Shown here in pieces: positions 45,751 through 54,301 of a stretch of DNA of 54,956 nucleotides. Position 1 is the stretch's first letter. Each line of letters starts with the position of its first letter. Location: the NCBI GenBank assembly GCA_937919435.1, contig CALFRR010000060.1:1-54956 (forward strand), given 5' to 3'. Under the pieces are notes generated by a model. It had not been told where the DNA came from. It was given only the letters and a program-made list of their open reading frames with translations, and ran no database searches. The translations under genes were made by a program, and so were the position numbers. Origin of the DNA: an uncultured Alphaproteobacteria bacterium. Lineage in GTDB: Bacteria > Pseudomonadota > Alphaproteobacteria > Rhizobiales > Ancalomicrobiaceae.

Positions 45751-47091
45751 ATGACCTCGCCCGTCTCGACCGCCCGTTCCGGAGAGCGGCGCGCCGACCT
45801 CCGCCCGACCGTCTTCGCCGGCGCCCGCATCGTCGACCCCTCCCGCGACCTCGATGCGGTCGGCTCGGTGATCGTCGCCGAGGGCCGCATCCTCGCCGCC
45901 GGCCCCGACGTCCTCAACCAGGGCTCGCCCGAGGGCTGGGAGGTCGTCGACGCCCGCGGCAAGGTGATCGTCCCCGGCCTCGTCGACATGCGGGTGTTCC
46001 TCGGCGAACCCGGACACGAACACCGCGAGACCTTCGTCTCGGCGTCCGCCGCGGCCGCCGCCGGCGGCGTCACCACCATCGTCACCATGCCCGACACCGA
46101 TCCGGTGATCGACGATCCGGCGCTGGTCGACTTCGTGCTGCGGCGTGCCCGAGAGCAGTCGGCCGTCCGCATCCATCCGATGGCGGCGCTGACCAAGGGC
46201 CTCGCCGGCCAGGAGACCACCGAGTTCGGCCTTCTCTCGGAAGCCGGCGCGGTCGCCTTCGGCGACGGCCGCAGGTCGGTCGCCTCCGGTCTGGTGATGC
46301 GCCGGGCGCTGACCTATGCCCGCGACTTCGAGGCGCTGATCGTCCACCACGTCGAAGAGCCGACGCTCGCCTCGGCCGGCGTCGCCACCGAGGGCGAGTT
46401 CGCCTCCCGCCTCGGCCTGCCCGGCATCCCGCGCGAGGCCGAGACGATCATGCTCGAGCGCGACATGCGCCTCGTCGCCCTGACCCGCGGCCGCTACCAC
46501 GCCCAGCAGGTGTCGACCTCGGATTCGGTCGAGGTGCTGCGCCGGGCCAAGGAGCGTGGGCTCGACGTCACCGCCGCGGTGTCGATCAACCATCTCTCGC
46601 TCAACGAACTCGACATCGGCACCTACCGGTCGTTCCTGAAGTTCTCGCCGCCGCTCAGGGCCGAGGCCGACCGGCAGGCGGTGATCGACGGTCTCGCCGA
46701 CGGCACCATCGACATCGTCGTGTCGAGCCACGATCCGCAGGACGTCGAGATGAAGCGCCATCCCTTCGCCGAAGCGGCGGAAGGGGCGATCGGGCTCGAG
46801 ACGCTGTTGCCCGCCGCGCTGCGCCTCGTCCACGACGGCCGCCTCTCTTGGAGCCGGCTGGTCGAGGTCCTGTCGCTCGCCCCGGCCAGGCGCCTCGGTC
46901 TCGACGCCGGACGGCTGGTGCCCGGCGCCCGTGCCGACCTCGCGGTGATCGATCCGGACGTGCCCTGGGTGCTCGATCGCCACGAGCTCAACTCCCGCTC
47001 GAAGAACTCGCCGTTCGAGGACGCGCGTTTCGTCGGTCGGGTGGTGCGCACGCTCGTCGACGGGCGTACCATCCATTCGCGTCCCGCCTGA
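45751..47091 (+). CDS. pyrX: Dihydroorotase-like protein, probably catalytically inactive (PyrX)
   Basis: 446-residue homologue of type I dihydroorotase. The barrel and C-terminal DAGRLVPGARADLAVIDPD are intact, but metal and substrate residues are lost: the canonical D-x-H-x-H-x-R reads D79-M-R81-V-F83-L-G85, and the catalytic Asp of SDHAP is S326 in VVSSHDPQ. H200 in HHVEEP and H250 in GRYHAQQV remain. This is the pattern of PyrX/PyrC', a structural partner of PyrB. A catalytic PyrC must then be encoded elsewhere. It follows pyrB by 11 bases and precedes plsY by 32. Confidence 0.88.
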   Translation: MTSPVSTARSGERRADLRPTVFAGARIVDPSRDLDAVGSVIVAEGRILAAGPDVLNQGSPEGWEVVDARGKVIVPGLVDMRVFLGEPGHEHRETFVSASAAAAAGGVTTIVTMPDTDPVIDDPALVDFVLRRAREQSAVRIHPMAALTKGLAGQETTEFGLLSEAGAVAFGDGRRSVASGLVMRRALTYARDFEALIVHHVEEPTLASAGVATEGEFASRLGLPGIPREAETIMLERDMRLVALTRGRYHAQQVSTSDSVEVLRRAKERGLDVTAAVSINHLSLNELDIGTYRSFLKFSPPLRAEADRQAVIDGLADGTIDIVVSSHDPQDVEMKRHPFAEAAEGAIGLETLLPAALRLVHDGRLSWSRLVEVLSLAPARRLGLDAGRLVPGARADLAVIDPDVPWVLDRHELNSRSKNSPFEDARFVGRVVRTLVDGRTIHSRPA

Positions 47092-47123
47092 TCGTCTCGC
47101 CCCCGTCCGTCGAGGGTCTTCCG

Positions 47124-47729
47124 ATGTCGCTCGTCGCCGCCGCCGCTCTGTTCGGCTATCTCCTCGGGTCGATCCCGTTCGGCCTCGTGATCTGCCGCCT
47201 CGCCGGGCTCGGCGACATCCGGGCGATCGGCTCGGGCAACATCGGCGCCACCAACGTGCTCAGGACCGGGCGCAAGGGGCTGGCGCTCGCCACCTTCCTC
47301 GGCGACGCCCTGAAGGGCACGGTGGCGATCCTGATCGCCCGCCATTTCGCCGGCGAGGGCGCGGCGATGGCGGCGGCGGTCGGCGCCTTCCTCGGCCATG
47401 TCTTCCCGGTCTGGCTGAACTTCAAGGGCGGCAAGGGGGTGGCGACCTACATCGGCTGCCTGCTCGGCCTGTGGTGGCCGGCCGCCTTCGCCTTCGGCGG
47501 GGTGTGGCTGGTGATGGCCTTCGCCTTCCGCATCTCCTCGCTGTCGGCGCTGACCGCCGCGGTGGTGGTGCCGGTCGGCCTGTTCCTCGGCGGTTGGGCC
47601 TCGGGCACTCTGGCGCTGGTGCTGATCGCCCTCGCCGTGCTGGTGTTCATCCGCCACGAGGCCAACATCCGCCGTCTGATCGCCGGCACCGAACCGAAGA
47701 TCGGCGGCGGCAAGAAGAAGCCGGAGTGA
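47124..47729 (+). CDS. plsY: Glycerol-3-phosphate acyltransferase PlsY
   Basis: 201-residue inner-membrane enzyme that transfers an acyl group from acyl phosphate to glycerol 3-phosphate, the first step of phospholipid synthesis. Conserved motifs are GYLLGSIPFGLVICRLAGLGDIRAIGSGNIGATNVLR, FLGHVFPVWLNFKGGKGVATYIG, and RHEANIRRLIAGTEPKIG at the C-terminus. About five transmembrane helices. ATG 47124 gives the usual N-terminus. The next gene starts 125 bases later. Placement of plsY after pyrC/pyrX is common in alphaproteobacteria. Confidence 0.95.
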   Translation: MSLVAAAALFGYLLGSIPFGLVICRLAGLGDIRAIGSGNIGATNVLRTGRKGLALATFLGDALKGTVAILIARHFAGEGAAMAAAVGAFLGHVFPVWLNFKGGKGVATYIGCLLGLWWPAAFAFGGVWLVMAFAFRISSLSALTAAVVVPVGLFLGGWASGTLALVLIALAVLVFIRHEANIRRLIAGTEPKIGGGKKKPE

Positions 47730-47854
47730 ACCGGGGCGCGGACGTCCGTCGCCCCGCTGGTCGCCCCACCCGTCACATACCGAACCGACACCGCCACGCC
47801 GTCGCCCAGATCGGGTGCCAGGGAGCCGGCGTTCCGCCGCCTCCGGAGAGTCGC

Positions 47855-48526
47855 ATGACCGTTTTCCGCATTCTCGCTCCCGCCCCGTCCGGCGCGGTGT
47901 CCCGCCCGGCCGTCCCGGTCGCGGCGACCGAGCCGTCGTCCCGTCGGGCCGTCCTCGCGCTCGGCCTCGCCGGCCTCGTCGCCGCCTGTGCGCCGAAGCC
48001 GATGATGGAAGAGACCATCGACGACGTCGCCTATGTCCCGGTCGATCCGGAGAAGGCGGCCCGTCTGCTCAACGCCTATCGCGCCACCGCCGGCGCCGGG
48101 CCGCTCACCGTGGATCCCGATCTGGTCCGCGCCGCCACCGACTATGCCGGCAAACTCGCCGCCGCCGGCCAGTTCACCCACGAACTCCAGCCCTGGGGTG
48201 GGCTCGAGAAGCGCCTGCACGCCGCCGGCTACGCTTACGCCACCGCCGGCGAGAACCTCGGCTGGGGCTACCGCACCATCGAGCAGACGATCGCCGGCTG
48301 GAAGAAGTCGCCGCCCCACGACCGCGGCATGAAGGACGCCGAGATGACCCGGATGGGCATCGGCTCGGTGGCCAGCGGCAAGAAGAAGGGCGACATCTAC
48401 TGGTGTCTGATCGTCGCGAAGCCGCGCTCCGGTCCGGCCGGCACCGGCCCCTATGCGCCGGCCCCCGAGAAGGACCGGAACGGCGTCCACATCTGGGGCG
48501 CGCCGCTGCCGAGCTTCCTGCGCTGA
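47855..48526 (+). CDS. CAP-domain lipoprotein
   Basis: 223-residue secreted protein with a CAP (CRISP/antigen 5/PR-1) domain. The N-terminus has twin arginines (SSRRAVLALGLAGL) and a lipobox VAAC, so it is probably a Tat-exported lipoprotein. The CAP fold is seen in LLNAYRATAGAGPLTVDPDLVRAATDYAGKLAAAGQFTHEL and GENLGWGYRTIEQTIAGWKKSPPHDRGM; the HE and GEN-x-GWGY motifs are family marks. CAP proteins in bacteria have varied envelope or extracellular roles; activity here is unknown. GGAGAG lies 12 bases before the ATG. Confidence 0.87.
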   Translation: MTVFRILAPAPSGAVSRPAVPVAATEPSSRRAVLALGLAGLVAACAPKPMMEETIDDVAYVPVDPEKAARLLNAYRATAGAGPLTVDPDLVRAATDYAGKLAAAGQFTHELQPWGGLEKRLHAAGYAYATAGENLGWGYRTIEQTIAGWKKSPPHDRGMKDAEMTRMGIGSVASGKKKGDIYWCLIVAKPRSGPAGTGPYAPAPEKDRNGVHIWGAPLPSFLR

Positions 48527-48551
48527 GCCGACGCCCTTTCGGATGAAAGAA

Positions 48552-48580
48552 CGGCCCCGGATCGCTCCGGGGCCGCTTTC
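48552..48580 (+). terminator. Terminator after the CAP lipoprotein gene
   Basis: A 9-bp perfect stem (48552-48560 with 48567-48575) with an ATCGCT loop followed by CTTTCGTT, 26 bases after the stop. It may also act on the other strand. Confidence 0.75.
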
Positions 48581-48672
48581 GTTCGTCGATGATCGCTCGG
48601 ATCGATCCGCCCGGCTTCGGACCTCTCGGCCCGACGGTGCGGTGATCCTGCGCCGGTCGTCTCCACCGCGTT

Positions 48673-48695
48673 CCCTCCCCCCTGGAGGGGGAGGG
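48673..48695. repeat. Short C/G-tract inverted repeat
   Basis: CCCTCCCCC at 48673-48681 pairs with GGGGGAGGG at 48687-48695 around a CTGGA loop, followed by GACAGGGAGAGGGGG. Short elements of this type recur in Hyphomicrobiales genomes. It lies between the convergent CAP and helicase genes and could also stop the helicase transcript. Confidence 0.5.
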
Positions 48696-48745
48696 ACAGG
48701 GAGAGGGGGCTCGGCTTCTCGAACACCGGAGCCCGTCGGCCGGCC

Positions 48746-50437
48746 TCAGGCGTCGCGCTGCGGACGGCCGGAGCCGCGCCGCGGGCCGGCGCCCTGTGCC
48801 GCCGGGGCGCGCTTGCGCTCGCCCTGGTGCTGATCGCGCGCAGCGGCGAAACGGACGTGGTCGCTCGCTTCGCTGCGCCGGCCGGCGCCGATCGGCTCGC
48901 CATGGCGGGTGTCGCGCATCGCCTTCGGCGGGGCCTGGACCCGATCGTCGCGCCGCTGCGCCTCGTTGCGGTTCCGCTCGCCGTCGTGGCCCCGGTTGGG
49001 GCCGGCGTCGGTGCGGCGACCATCACGCCGGGCCACTTCGTCGGCCCAGCGGTTGTCCTCGCGCCGCCCTTCGGGGCGACGGGCGTCGTCGCGACGGCTC
49101 TCGTCGCGGCCGCGGAACTCCTCGCGCGGTCCCCTCGGGCCCCGCGGACCCGCCTCGGCGGTGCGCGGTGCGGCCTTCGGCCCACGCCGTTCGCCGCCGC
49201 GCCGCTCGTCGGAGGGACGACCGGCGTGCCGCCGCGGCTCGCGCCGCAGATCGTCGTCGTCGATCGTCGCCTTGGACTGGCGGGCGATCTCGGCGGCCCG
49301 TTCCCGCAGACCCTTCGGCAGCGTGGTGACCGCCACGGTGCGGCGGGTCAGCTTCTCGATGGTCTTCAGATAGGCGCGTTCCTCGTCGTTGCAGAACGAG
49401 ACGGCGATGCCGCCGTTGCCGGCCCGCGCGGTCCGGCCGATCCGGTGGACGTAGCTCTCCGGAATGTTCGGCAACTCGTAGTTGATGACGTGGCTGACGT
49501 CGTCGATGTCGATGCCGCGCGCCGCGATGTCGGTCGCCACCAGCACCCGGATCTGGCCGCTCTTGAAGGCGGCGAGCGCCTTCTCGCGCTGCGGCTGGCT
49601 CTTGTTGCCGTGGATCGCCACCGCTTCGAGCCCGGCTCGGTCGAGGCTCTTCACCACCCGGTCGGCGCCGTGCTTGGTGCGGGTGAACACGATCACCCGC
49701 TCGAACGCCGGATCGACCAGCAGATGCTCGAGCAGCGCCTGCTTCGCCTTGGTCTCGCAGAAATAGACGCTCTGCTCGACCCGATCGACGGTCGCGGCGA
49801 CCGGCGCCACCGCCACCTGCACCGGATCGGTGAGGTAGCCGGCGGCGAGATCGGCGATCGCCTTGGGCATGGTCGCCGAGAAGAACAGCGTCTGCCGCTT
49901 CTTCGGCAGCAGCTTGGCGATCTTCTTCAGGGCATGGATGAATCCGAGGTCGAGCATCTGGTCGGCCTCGTCGAGGACCAGCGCCTCGACCATGTCGAGC
50001 CGGCAGGAGCCGCGGTCGACCAGATCGAGCAGCCGGCCGGGGGTGGCCACCAGCACGTCCGGAGCGCGCATCAGGGCGCGTTCCTGGCGGCCGATGGCGA
50101 CGCCGCCGAACACCACCTGCACGTCGATCGGCAGGGTGCCGGCATAGGTGCGGAAGCTCTCGGCGATCTGGGCGGCGAGTTCACGGGTCGGGGCGAGCAC
50201 CAGCGTGCGCGGCGCGTGGGCCGGCATCCGCCTGGGGTTGCCGGCGAGCCGATGGAGCAGCGGCAGAGCGAAGGCGGCGGTCTTGCCGGTGCCGGTCTGG
50301 GCGATGCCACAGAGGTCGCGGCCGGCCATCACCGGAGTGATCGCCTGGGATTGGATCGGCGTCGGTCGATCGTAGCCTTCCGAGGTCAGAGCGGCGAGGA
50401 TCGGATCGGCGAGGCCGAAATCGGAGAATTGGGTCAA
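48746..50437 (-). CDS. DEAD-box RNA helicase (RhlE-like) with long Arg-rich C-terminal tail
   Basis: 563-residue ATP-dependent RNA helicase. Motifs in order: Q-motif TPIQSQAI, I AQTGTGKT, Ia APTRELAAQ, Ib TPGRLLDLV, II LDEAD, III FSATMPK, V ATDIAARGIDID, VI HRIGRTARAG. The last 170 residues are very rich in Arg, Gly, Asp and Glu with repeated RR and RG patterns, likely RNA-binding. The start is uncertain: TTG 50437 gives the family N-terminus (TQFSDFGLADPIL); earlier in-frame ATGs would add unconserved residues over the aminotransferase region. A role in ribosome assembly or RNA decay is typical. Confidence 0.92.
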   Translation of the reverse strand: MTQFSDFGLADPILAALTSEGYDRPTPIQSQAITPVMAGRDLCGIAQTGTGKTAAFALPLLHRLAGNPRRMPAHAPRTLVLAPTRELAAQIAESFRTYAGTLPIDVQVVFGGVAIGRQERALMRAPDVLVATPGRLLDLVDRGSCRLDMVEALVLDEADQMLDLGFIHALKKIAKLLPKKRQTLFFSATMPKAIADLAAGYLTDPVQVAVAPVAATVDRVEQSVYFCETKAKQALLEHLLVDPAFERVIVFTRTKHGADRVVKSLDRAGLEAVAIHGNKSQPQREKALAAFKSGQIRVLVATDIAARGIDIDDVSHVINYELPNIPESYVHRIGRTARAGNGGIAVSFCNDEERAYLKTIEKLTRRTVAVTTLPKGLRERAAEIARQSKATIDDDDLRREPRRHAGRPSDERRGGERRGPKAAPRTAEAGPRGPRGPREEFRGRDESRRDDARRPEGRREDNRWADEVARRDGRRTDAGPNRGHDGERNRNEAQRRDDRVQAPPKAMRDTRHGEPIGAGRRSEASDHVRFAAARDQHQGERKRAPAAQGAGPRRGSGRPQRDA

Positions 50438-50801
50438 GTGTTGGCCTTGCGTAGACGAGAGAGCCCCCGGGCGCGGCGACCGGATGTGGGCGCGCGGGCG
50501 TCGGGATCGAATGACGATCCCCGCGTGAAGGGGGGCTGTCGGGGTGATGTGCGATCGACGGTCGGAGAAGATGTCCGGGCCGTGCTCCCGTTCGGAGCCT
50601 CTGGCACCCGCGTCGACATCCGTCACGCGTCTCCTGACCTCCGCATGGGGATCGTTTTCCCGCATCGCAGCGTCGCGATCGTCTGCATGCCTGAAATTCA
50701 TGGCTCGATCAAGGCGGGAGAACGAAATTCGTCGACAGGCCCGCGACCCGGTGGTTAGAGGAGGTCGTCCGTTCCGCGCGCCATCAGGATGCCGCCCGCC
50801 C
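50438..50801. other. Intergenic region between the helicase and the aminotransferase
   Basis: 364 bases between divergent starts, with the open minus frame of the helicase running through it. Some of this could be coding if the helicase starts upstream of TTG 50437, but the predicted residues are low-complexity and not helicase-like. No clear promoter hexamers identified. Confidence 0.45.
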
Positions 50802-51914
50802 ATGCCTCGCTTCACGCCGCTCAAGGCCGCACTGCCCTCGACCGTTCCCTTCGTCGCCGCCGAGGCGATGGAGCGGACCCGCGGCCGCCCGTTCCGGGCC
50901 CGCATCGGCGCCAACGAGAGCGTCTTCGGACCCTCGCCGAAGGCCGTCGCGGCGATGCGTGCCGCCGCCGACGAGGCCTGGCTCTACGGCGATCCGGAGG
51001 TCCACGACCTGAAGGCGGCGATCGCCGCCCGCCACGGCGTCACTCCCGATCACGTCGTGGTCGGGGAGGGGATCGACGCGCTGCTCGGCCTCTCGGTGCG
51101 CCTGTTCGTAGAGAAGGGCACGCCGGTGGTGACCTCGCTCGGCGGCTACCCGACCTTCGATTATCACGTCGCGGCGGAAGGCGGCGTCTTCGAGCGCGTC
51201 GCCTATGTCGACGATCGCGAGGATCTCGACGGTCTGGTCGACCGCGCCATCGCGACTCGCGCGCCGCTCGTCTATTTCGCCAACCCGGACAATCCGATGG
51301 CGACCTGGTGGGAGGCCTCCGAGGTGAAGCGGGCGCTCGCCCGGCTGCCCGACGACTGCGTCCTGCTGCTCGACGAGGCCTACGGCGAGTTCGCGCCCGA
51401 CGGTGTCCTGCCGCAGATCGATCCCGACGATCCGCGGGTGCTCCGGTTCCGCACCTTCTCCAAGGCCTACGGGCTCGCCGGCATCCGCGTCGCCTACGGC
51501 ATCGGCGCGCCCGCGGTGGCGAAGGCCTTCGACAAGATCCGCAACCACTTCGGCCTCGGCCGGATGGTCCAGGCCGGGGCGCTCGCCGCGCTCGACGACG
51601 GCGAATGGCTCGCCGGGGTGATCGCCGCGGTCGACCGTTCGAAGGCCGAGATCGGCCGCATCGCCCGTGCCAACGGCTTGTCGGCGCTGCCCTCGGCGAC
51701 CAATTTCGTCGCCGTCGACTGTGGCCGCGACGGCCGCTTCGCCCGGGCCGTGCTCGACGGGCTGGTCGCCCGCGACCTGTTCGTCCGCAAGCCCGGCGTC
51801 GCGCCGATGGACCGGTGCATCCGCATCTCCGCCGGCACCGACGCCGATCTCGCCCTGCTCGCCGCCGCGTTGCCCGAAGCGCTCGCCGATGCGGCGCGGG
51901 CGGTCGGCGACTGA
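50802..51914 (+). CDS. HisC-type PLP-dependent aminotransferase
   Basis: 370-residue fold-type I aminotransferase resembling histidinol-phosphate aminotransferase. The PLP lysine is in FRTFSKAYGLAGIRVAYGIG, the pyridine-N aspartate in VLLLDEAYGEF, and PDNPMATWW and KPGVAPMDRCIRISAG carry phosphate and substrate contacts. No other his gene is near, so it may be a second HisC, an aromatic aminotransferase or a specialised enzyme. ATG 50802 is used; its CC-rich leader has no clear ribosome site. The MFS gene follows after 83 bases. Confidence 0.85.
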   Translation: MPRFTPLKAALPSTVPFVAAEAMERTRGRPFRARIGANESVFGPSPKAVAAMRAAADEAWLYGDPEVHDLKAAIAARHGVTPDHVVVGEGIDALLGLSVRLFVEKGTPVVTSLGGYPTFDYHVAAEGGVFERVAYVDDREDLDGLVDRAIATRAPLVYFANPDNPMATWWEASEVKRALARLPDDCVLLLDEAYGEFAPDGVLPQIDPDDPRVLRFRTFSKAYGLAGIRVAYGIGAPAVAKAFDKIRNHFGLGRMVQAGALAALDDGEWLAGVIAAVDRSKAEIGRIARANGLSALPSATNFVAVDCGRDGRFARAVLDGLVARDLFVRKPGVAPMDRCIRISAGTDADLALLAAALPEALADAARAVGD

Positions 51915-51997
51915 GTCGGGGAGGGCGCCGCCACCTGCGATCGCCGGGCGACACCGCCGCCCGCCGTCCGTCCTCCTCCTTCGGAAGATCGCCGCCC

Positions 51998-53500
51998 ATG
52001 CCGCCAGCCACGCTGACCCACGCCGAGCGGATGCCGATCATCGTCGGCGCCCTGGTCACGCTGTTGCTCGCCGCGATCGATCAGACCATCGTCGCGCCGG
52101 CTCTGCCGACCATCGGCCGTGATCTCGGCCATCCCGAATGGCTGTCCTGGGTGGTCTCGGCCTATTTCCTGACCTCGACCGCGGTCACCCCGCTCTACGG
52201 CAAGCTCGCCGATCTGGAGGGCCGCCGGCCGACCCTCTACGTCGCCGTCGGGCTGTTCACCGTCGGCTCGATCGCCTGTGCGGCGGCGCCGAACATGGCA
52301 GTGCTGATCCTCGGTCGGGCGCTCCAGGGCCTCGGCGGCGGTGGTCTCGTGGCGCTGGTCCAGACGATCATCGGCGACGTCGTCCCGCCGATCGAACGTG
52401 GCCGCTACATGGTCTACATCTCCGCGGTGTGGGCGACCGCCTCGCTCTCCGGGCCGCTGATCGGCGGCCTGTTCGCCGAGCATCTCTCGTGGTCGCTGAT
52501 CTTCTGGGTCAATCTGCCGATTGCCGCCGTCGCGGTGGTGATGATCCATCGCTCGATGCGTCGGATCGCCGACGTCCGACGCCCGGCACGACTCGATCTG
52601 GTCGGCTCCGCTCTGGTGGTCGGCGCCACCGTCGCGCTGATGCTGGCGCTGACCTGGGGCGGGCGGACGCTGCCCTGGGGGTCGATCGAGATCCTCGCTC
52701 TGCTCGGCGGATCGGTGGTGCTCTTCGCCGGCTTCGCCCGCCACGTCGCGAGGACCGAAGAAGCGTTGATCCCGGTACCGATCCTCGCCCATCCGGTGAT
52801 CGCCTCGGCGTCGAGCGCGATGTTCTTCGCCACCGGCGCCCAGGTCGGCCTCGCCGTCTTCGCGCCGCTGTGGTTCACCCTGGTCCACGGCCTCGGTCCC
52901 GCCCAGGCCGGGCTCGGACTGATGGCACTGTCGGTCGGCACGGTGATCGGCGCCAATCTCGCCGGCCGCGCCAGCCGCCACATGCGGCACTACCGCCGCT
53001 TCGCCCAGTGCGGGCTGGTGATCGCCGTCGTCTGTGACATCGGGCTGGCGCTGGGGGCGGGCCGGCTCGGCTTCTGGTCGGGCGAACTGCTCTTGTTCGG
53101 CGCCGGCGCCGGCACCGGAACACTGTTCCCGATCTCGATGATCGCGGTCCAGAACGCCGTCGAGCGGCGCGATCTCGGCGTGGCCACCGGGACGCTCGCC
53201 TTCCTGCGGTCGCTCGGCTCGGTGGTCACCGTCGCGGTGTTCGGCGCCGCCCTCGGCCTGTCCGGCCTCTCCGGCGGCGACGCCGTCGGTCACGCCGCCG
53301 ACGCCCCGGCGGTCGCCGGAACCGGAGTCGCCTTCGCGCGGATCTTCGCCCTCGCGGCACTGTGGCAGGTGATCGCCATCGCCATCCTGTTCCTGCTCGA
53401 GGAACGCCCGTTGCGCGATCGTTCCGACGAGGCGGCCCGCCCGGAAGGCGAGGGGCCGGCGCTCACCGCATCCGCGCCACCGGACCGTAGTGGACGGTGA
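51998..53500 (+). CDS. MFS drug-resistance-type transporter (DHA2/EmrB-like)
   Basis: 500-residue inner-membrane exporter with about 12-14 hydrophobic segments. Motifs include LLLAAIDQTIVAPALPTIGRDLG, GKLADLEGRRPTLY (motif A) and GRALQGLGGGGLVALVQTIIGDVVPP (motif C), and GTLFPISMIAVQNAVERRDLGVATG in the second half. Likely proton-driven efflux of an amphipathic compound. It follows the aminotransferase and may share its transcript. Its last 38 bases overlap the convergent exported-protein gene. Confidence 0.9.
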   Translation: MPPATLTHAERMPIIVGALVTLLLAAIDQTIVAPALPTIGRDLGHPEWLSWVVSAYFLTSTAVTPLYGKLADLEGRRPTLYVAVGLFTVGSIACAAAPNMAVLILGRALQGLGGGGLVALVQTIIGDVVPPIERGRYMVYISAVWATASLSGPLIGGLFAEHLSWSLIFWVNLPIAAVAVVMIHRSMRRIADVRRPARLDLVGSALVVGATVALMLALTWGGRTLPWGSIEILALLGGSVVLFAGFARHVARTEEALIPVPILAHPVIASASSAMFFATGAQVGLAVFAPLWFTLVHGLGPAQAGLGLMALSVGTVIGANLAGRASRHMRHYRRFAQCGLVIAVVCDIGLALGAGRLGFWSGELLLFGAGAGTGTLFPISMIAVQNAVERRDLGVATGTLAFLRSLGSVVTVAVFGAALGLSGLSGGDAVGHAADAPAVAGTGVAFARIFALAALWQVIAIAILFLLEERPLRDRSDEAARPEGEGPALTASAPPDRSGR

Positions 53501-54191
53501 CGTCGAGCGTGGTGCAGTTCACCCGCTCCTTCTCCGAACAGAGCCGCACCCGATAGCGGTCGGCCTCGACCTCTTTCGACGACGGTCGGTAGAGGAAGAG
53601 ATTCGGCCGGCGGAAGGCGACGGTCCCGTGCCCCGGGCGCTCGGGAAAGTCGTACCAGAAGGCCGGCGCGTGCGGGAACCAGAAGTAACACTCCGATCCC
53701 TTGGGGCCGGCGAGCGTCACCGCCGCATCGGTGGCGAAGTCGACCGGAACCGGCGTCACCGCCCGGCAGACGAGTCTGCGTTCGTCGGCCGCCGCCGCCG
53801 AGAGTTCGACGCCGACGGCGTGCGTCTCGCAGATGGTGTCGCCGGTCGCCTTGTGGCCACAGGCCCGATAGACCCAGCGGTCGGTGACCGGATCGCTCGA
53901 GTTCGGCCGGTATTCGTGGATCCAGGCGGCCGGGTTGGCCTTGGTGGCGCCGGCCGTCACCTTCACCGTACCGTTCTTCGGCGGTTCGAGGATCTCGATC
54001 ACCCAGTGTCGGTCGGCGTGCTCACGGGTGGTGTTGAACACGCAGTGCGCGCCCGGCGCTCCGATCAGGCGGACCTCCGTCTGATCGGCGGAGAACGGCA
54101 GCGGTGCGCTGCAGGTCTCCGGCGCGGCTTCGGCCGTGGCGGAACCGAGGACCAGGACGGCGGATACGAGGAGAAGAAGACGCGACCACAT
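53463..54191 (-). CDS. Exported protein with two aligned cysteine-containing repeats, unknown function
   Basis: 242-residue protein with a signal peptide (RLLLLVSAVLVLGSATAEA, cut near residue 23). The mature part has two similar units, residues 50-130 and 168-236. Landmarks align: C50/C168, NGTV73/HGTV188, YRP94/YRP201, DRW104/DRY211, C111/C218 and C121/C226. The GTV...YxP...D pattern is like bacterial cadherin- or Ig-like beta sandwiches. Likely periplasmic or surface-exposed. ATG 54191 follows AACGGGGG-type sequence on its strand, a weak ribosome site. Confidence 0.75.
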   Translation of the reverse strand: MWSRLLLLVSAVLVLGSATAEAAPETCSAPLPFSADQTEVRLIGAPGAHCVFNTTREHADRHWVIEILEPPKNGTVKVTAGATKANPAAWIHEYRPNSSDPVTDRWVYRACGHKATGDTICETHAVGVELSAAAADERRLVCRAVTPVPVDFATDAAVTLAGPKGSECYFWFPHAPAFWYDFPERPGHGTVAFRRPNLFLYRPSSKEVEADRYRVRLCSEKERVNCTTLDVTVHYGPVARMR

Positions 54192-54301
54192 CGTCGCCCC
54201 CGGGGCAGAATGGAACGGGCGTCATTCGACGCCCGTTCGTGCGCGTTTGCAATCCCTGCGGGTAGCGATGCCGGCCGCAGTTCCTCGGCCATCGCCGCCG
54301 C

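Noticed and set aside
50438..50914. N-terminal extension of the DEAD-box helicase
   Set aside because: Extra residues are low-complexity, not conserved in helicases, and would overlap the start of the aminotransferase.
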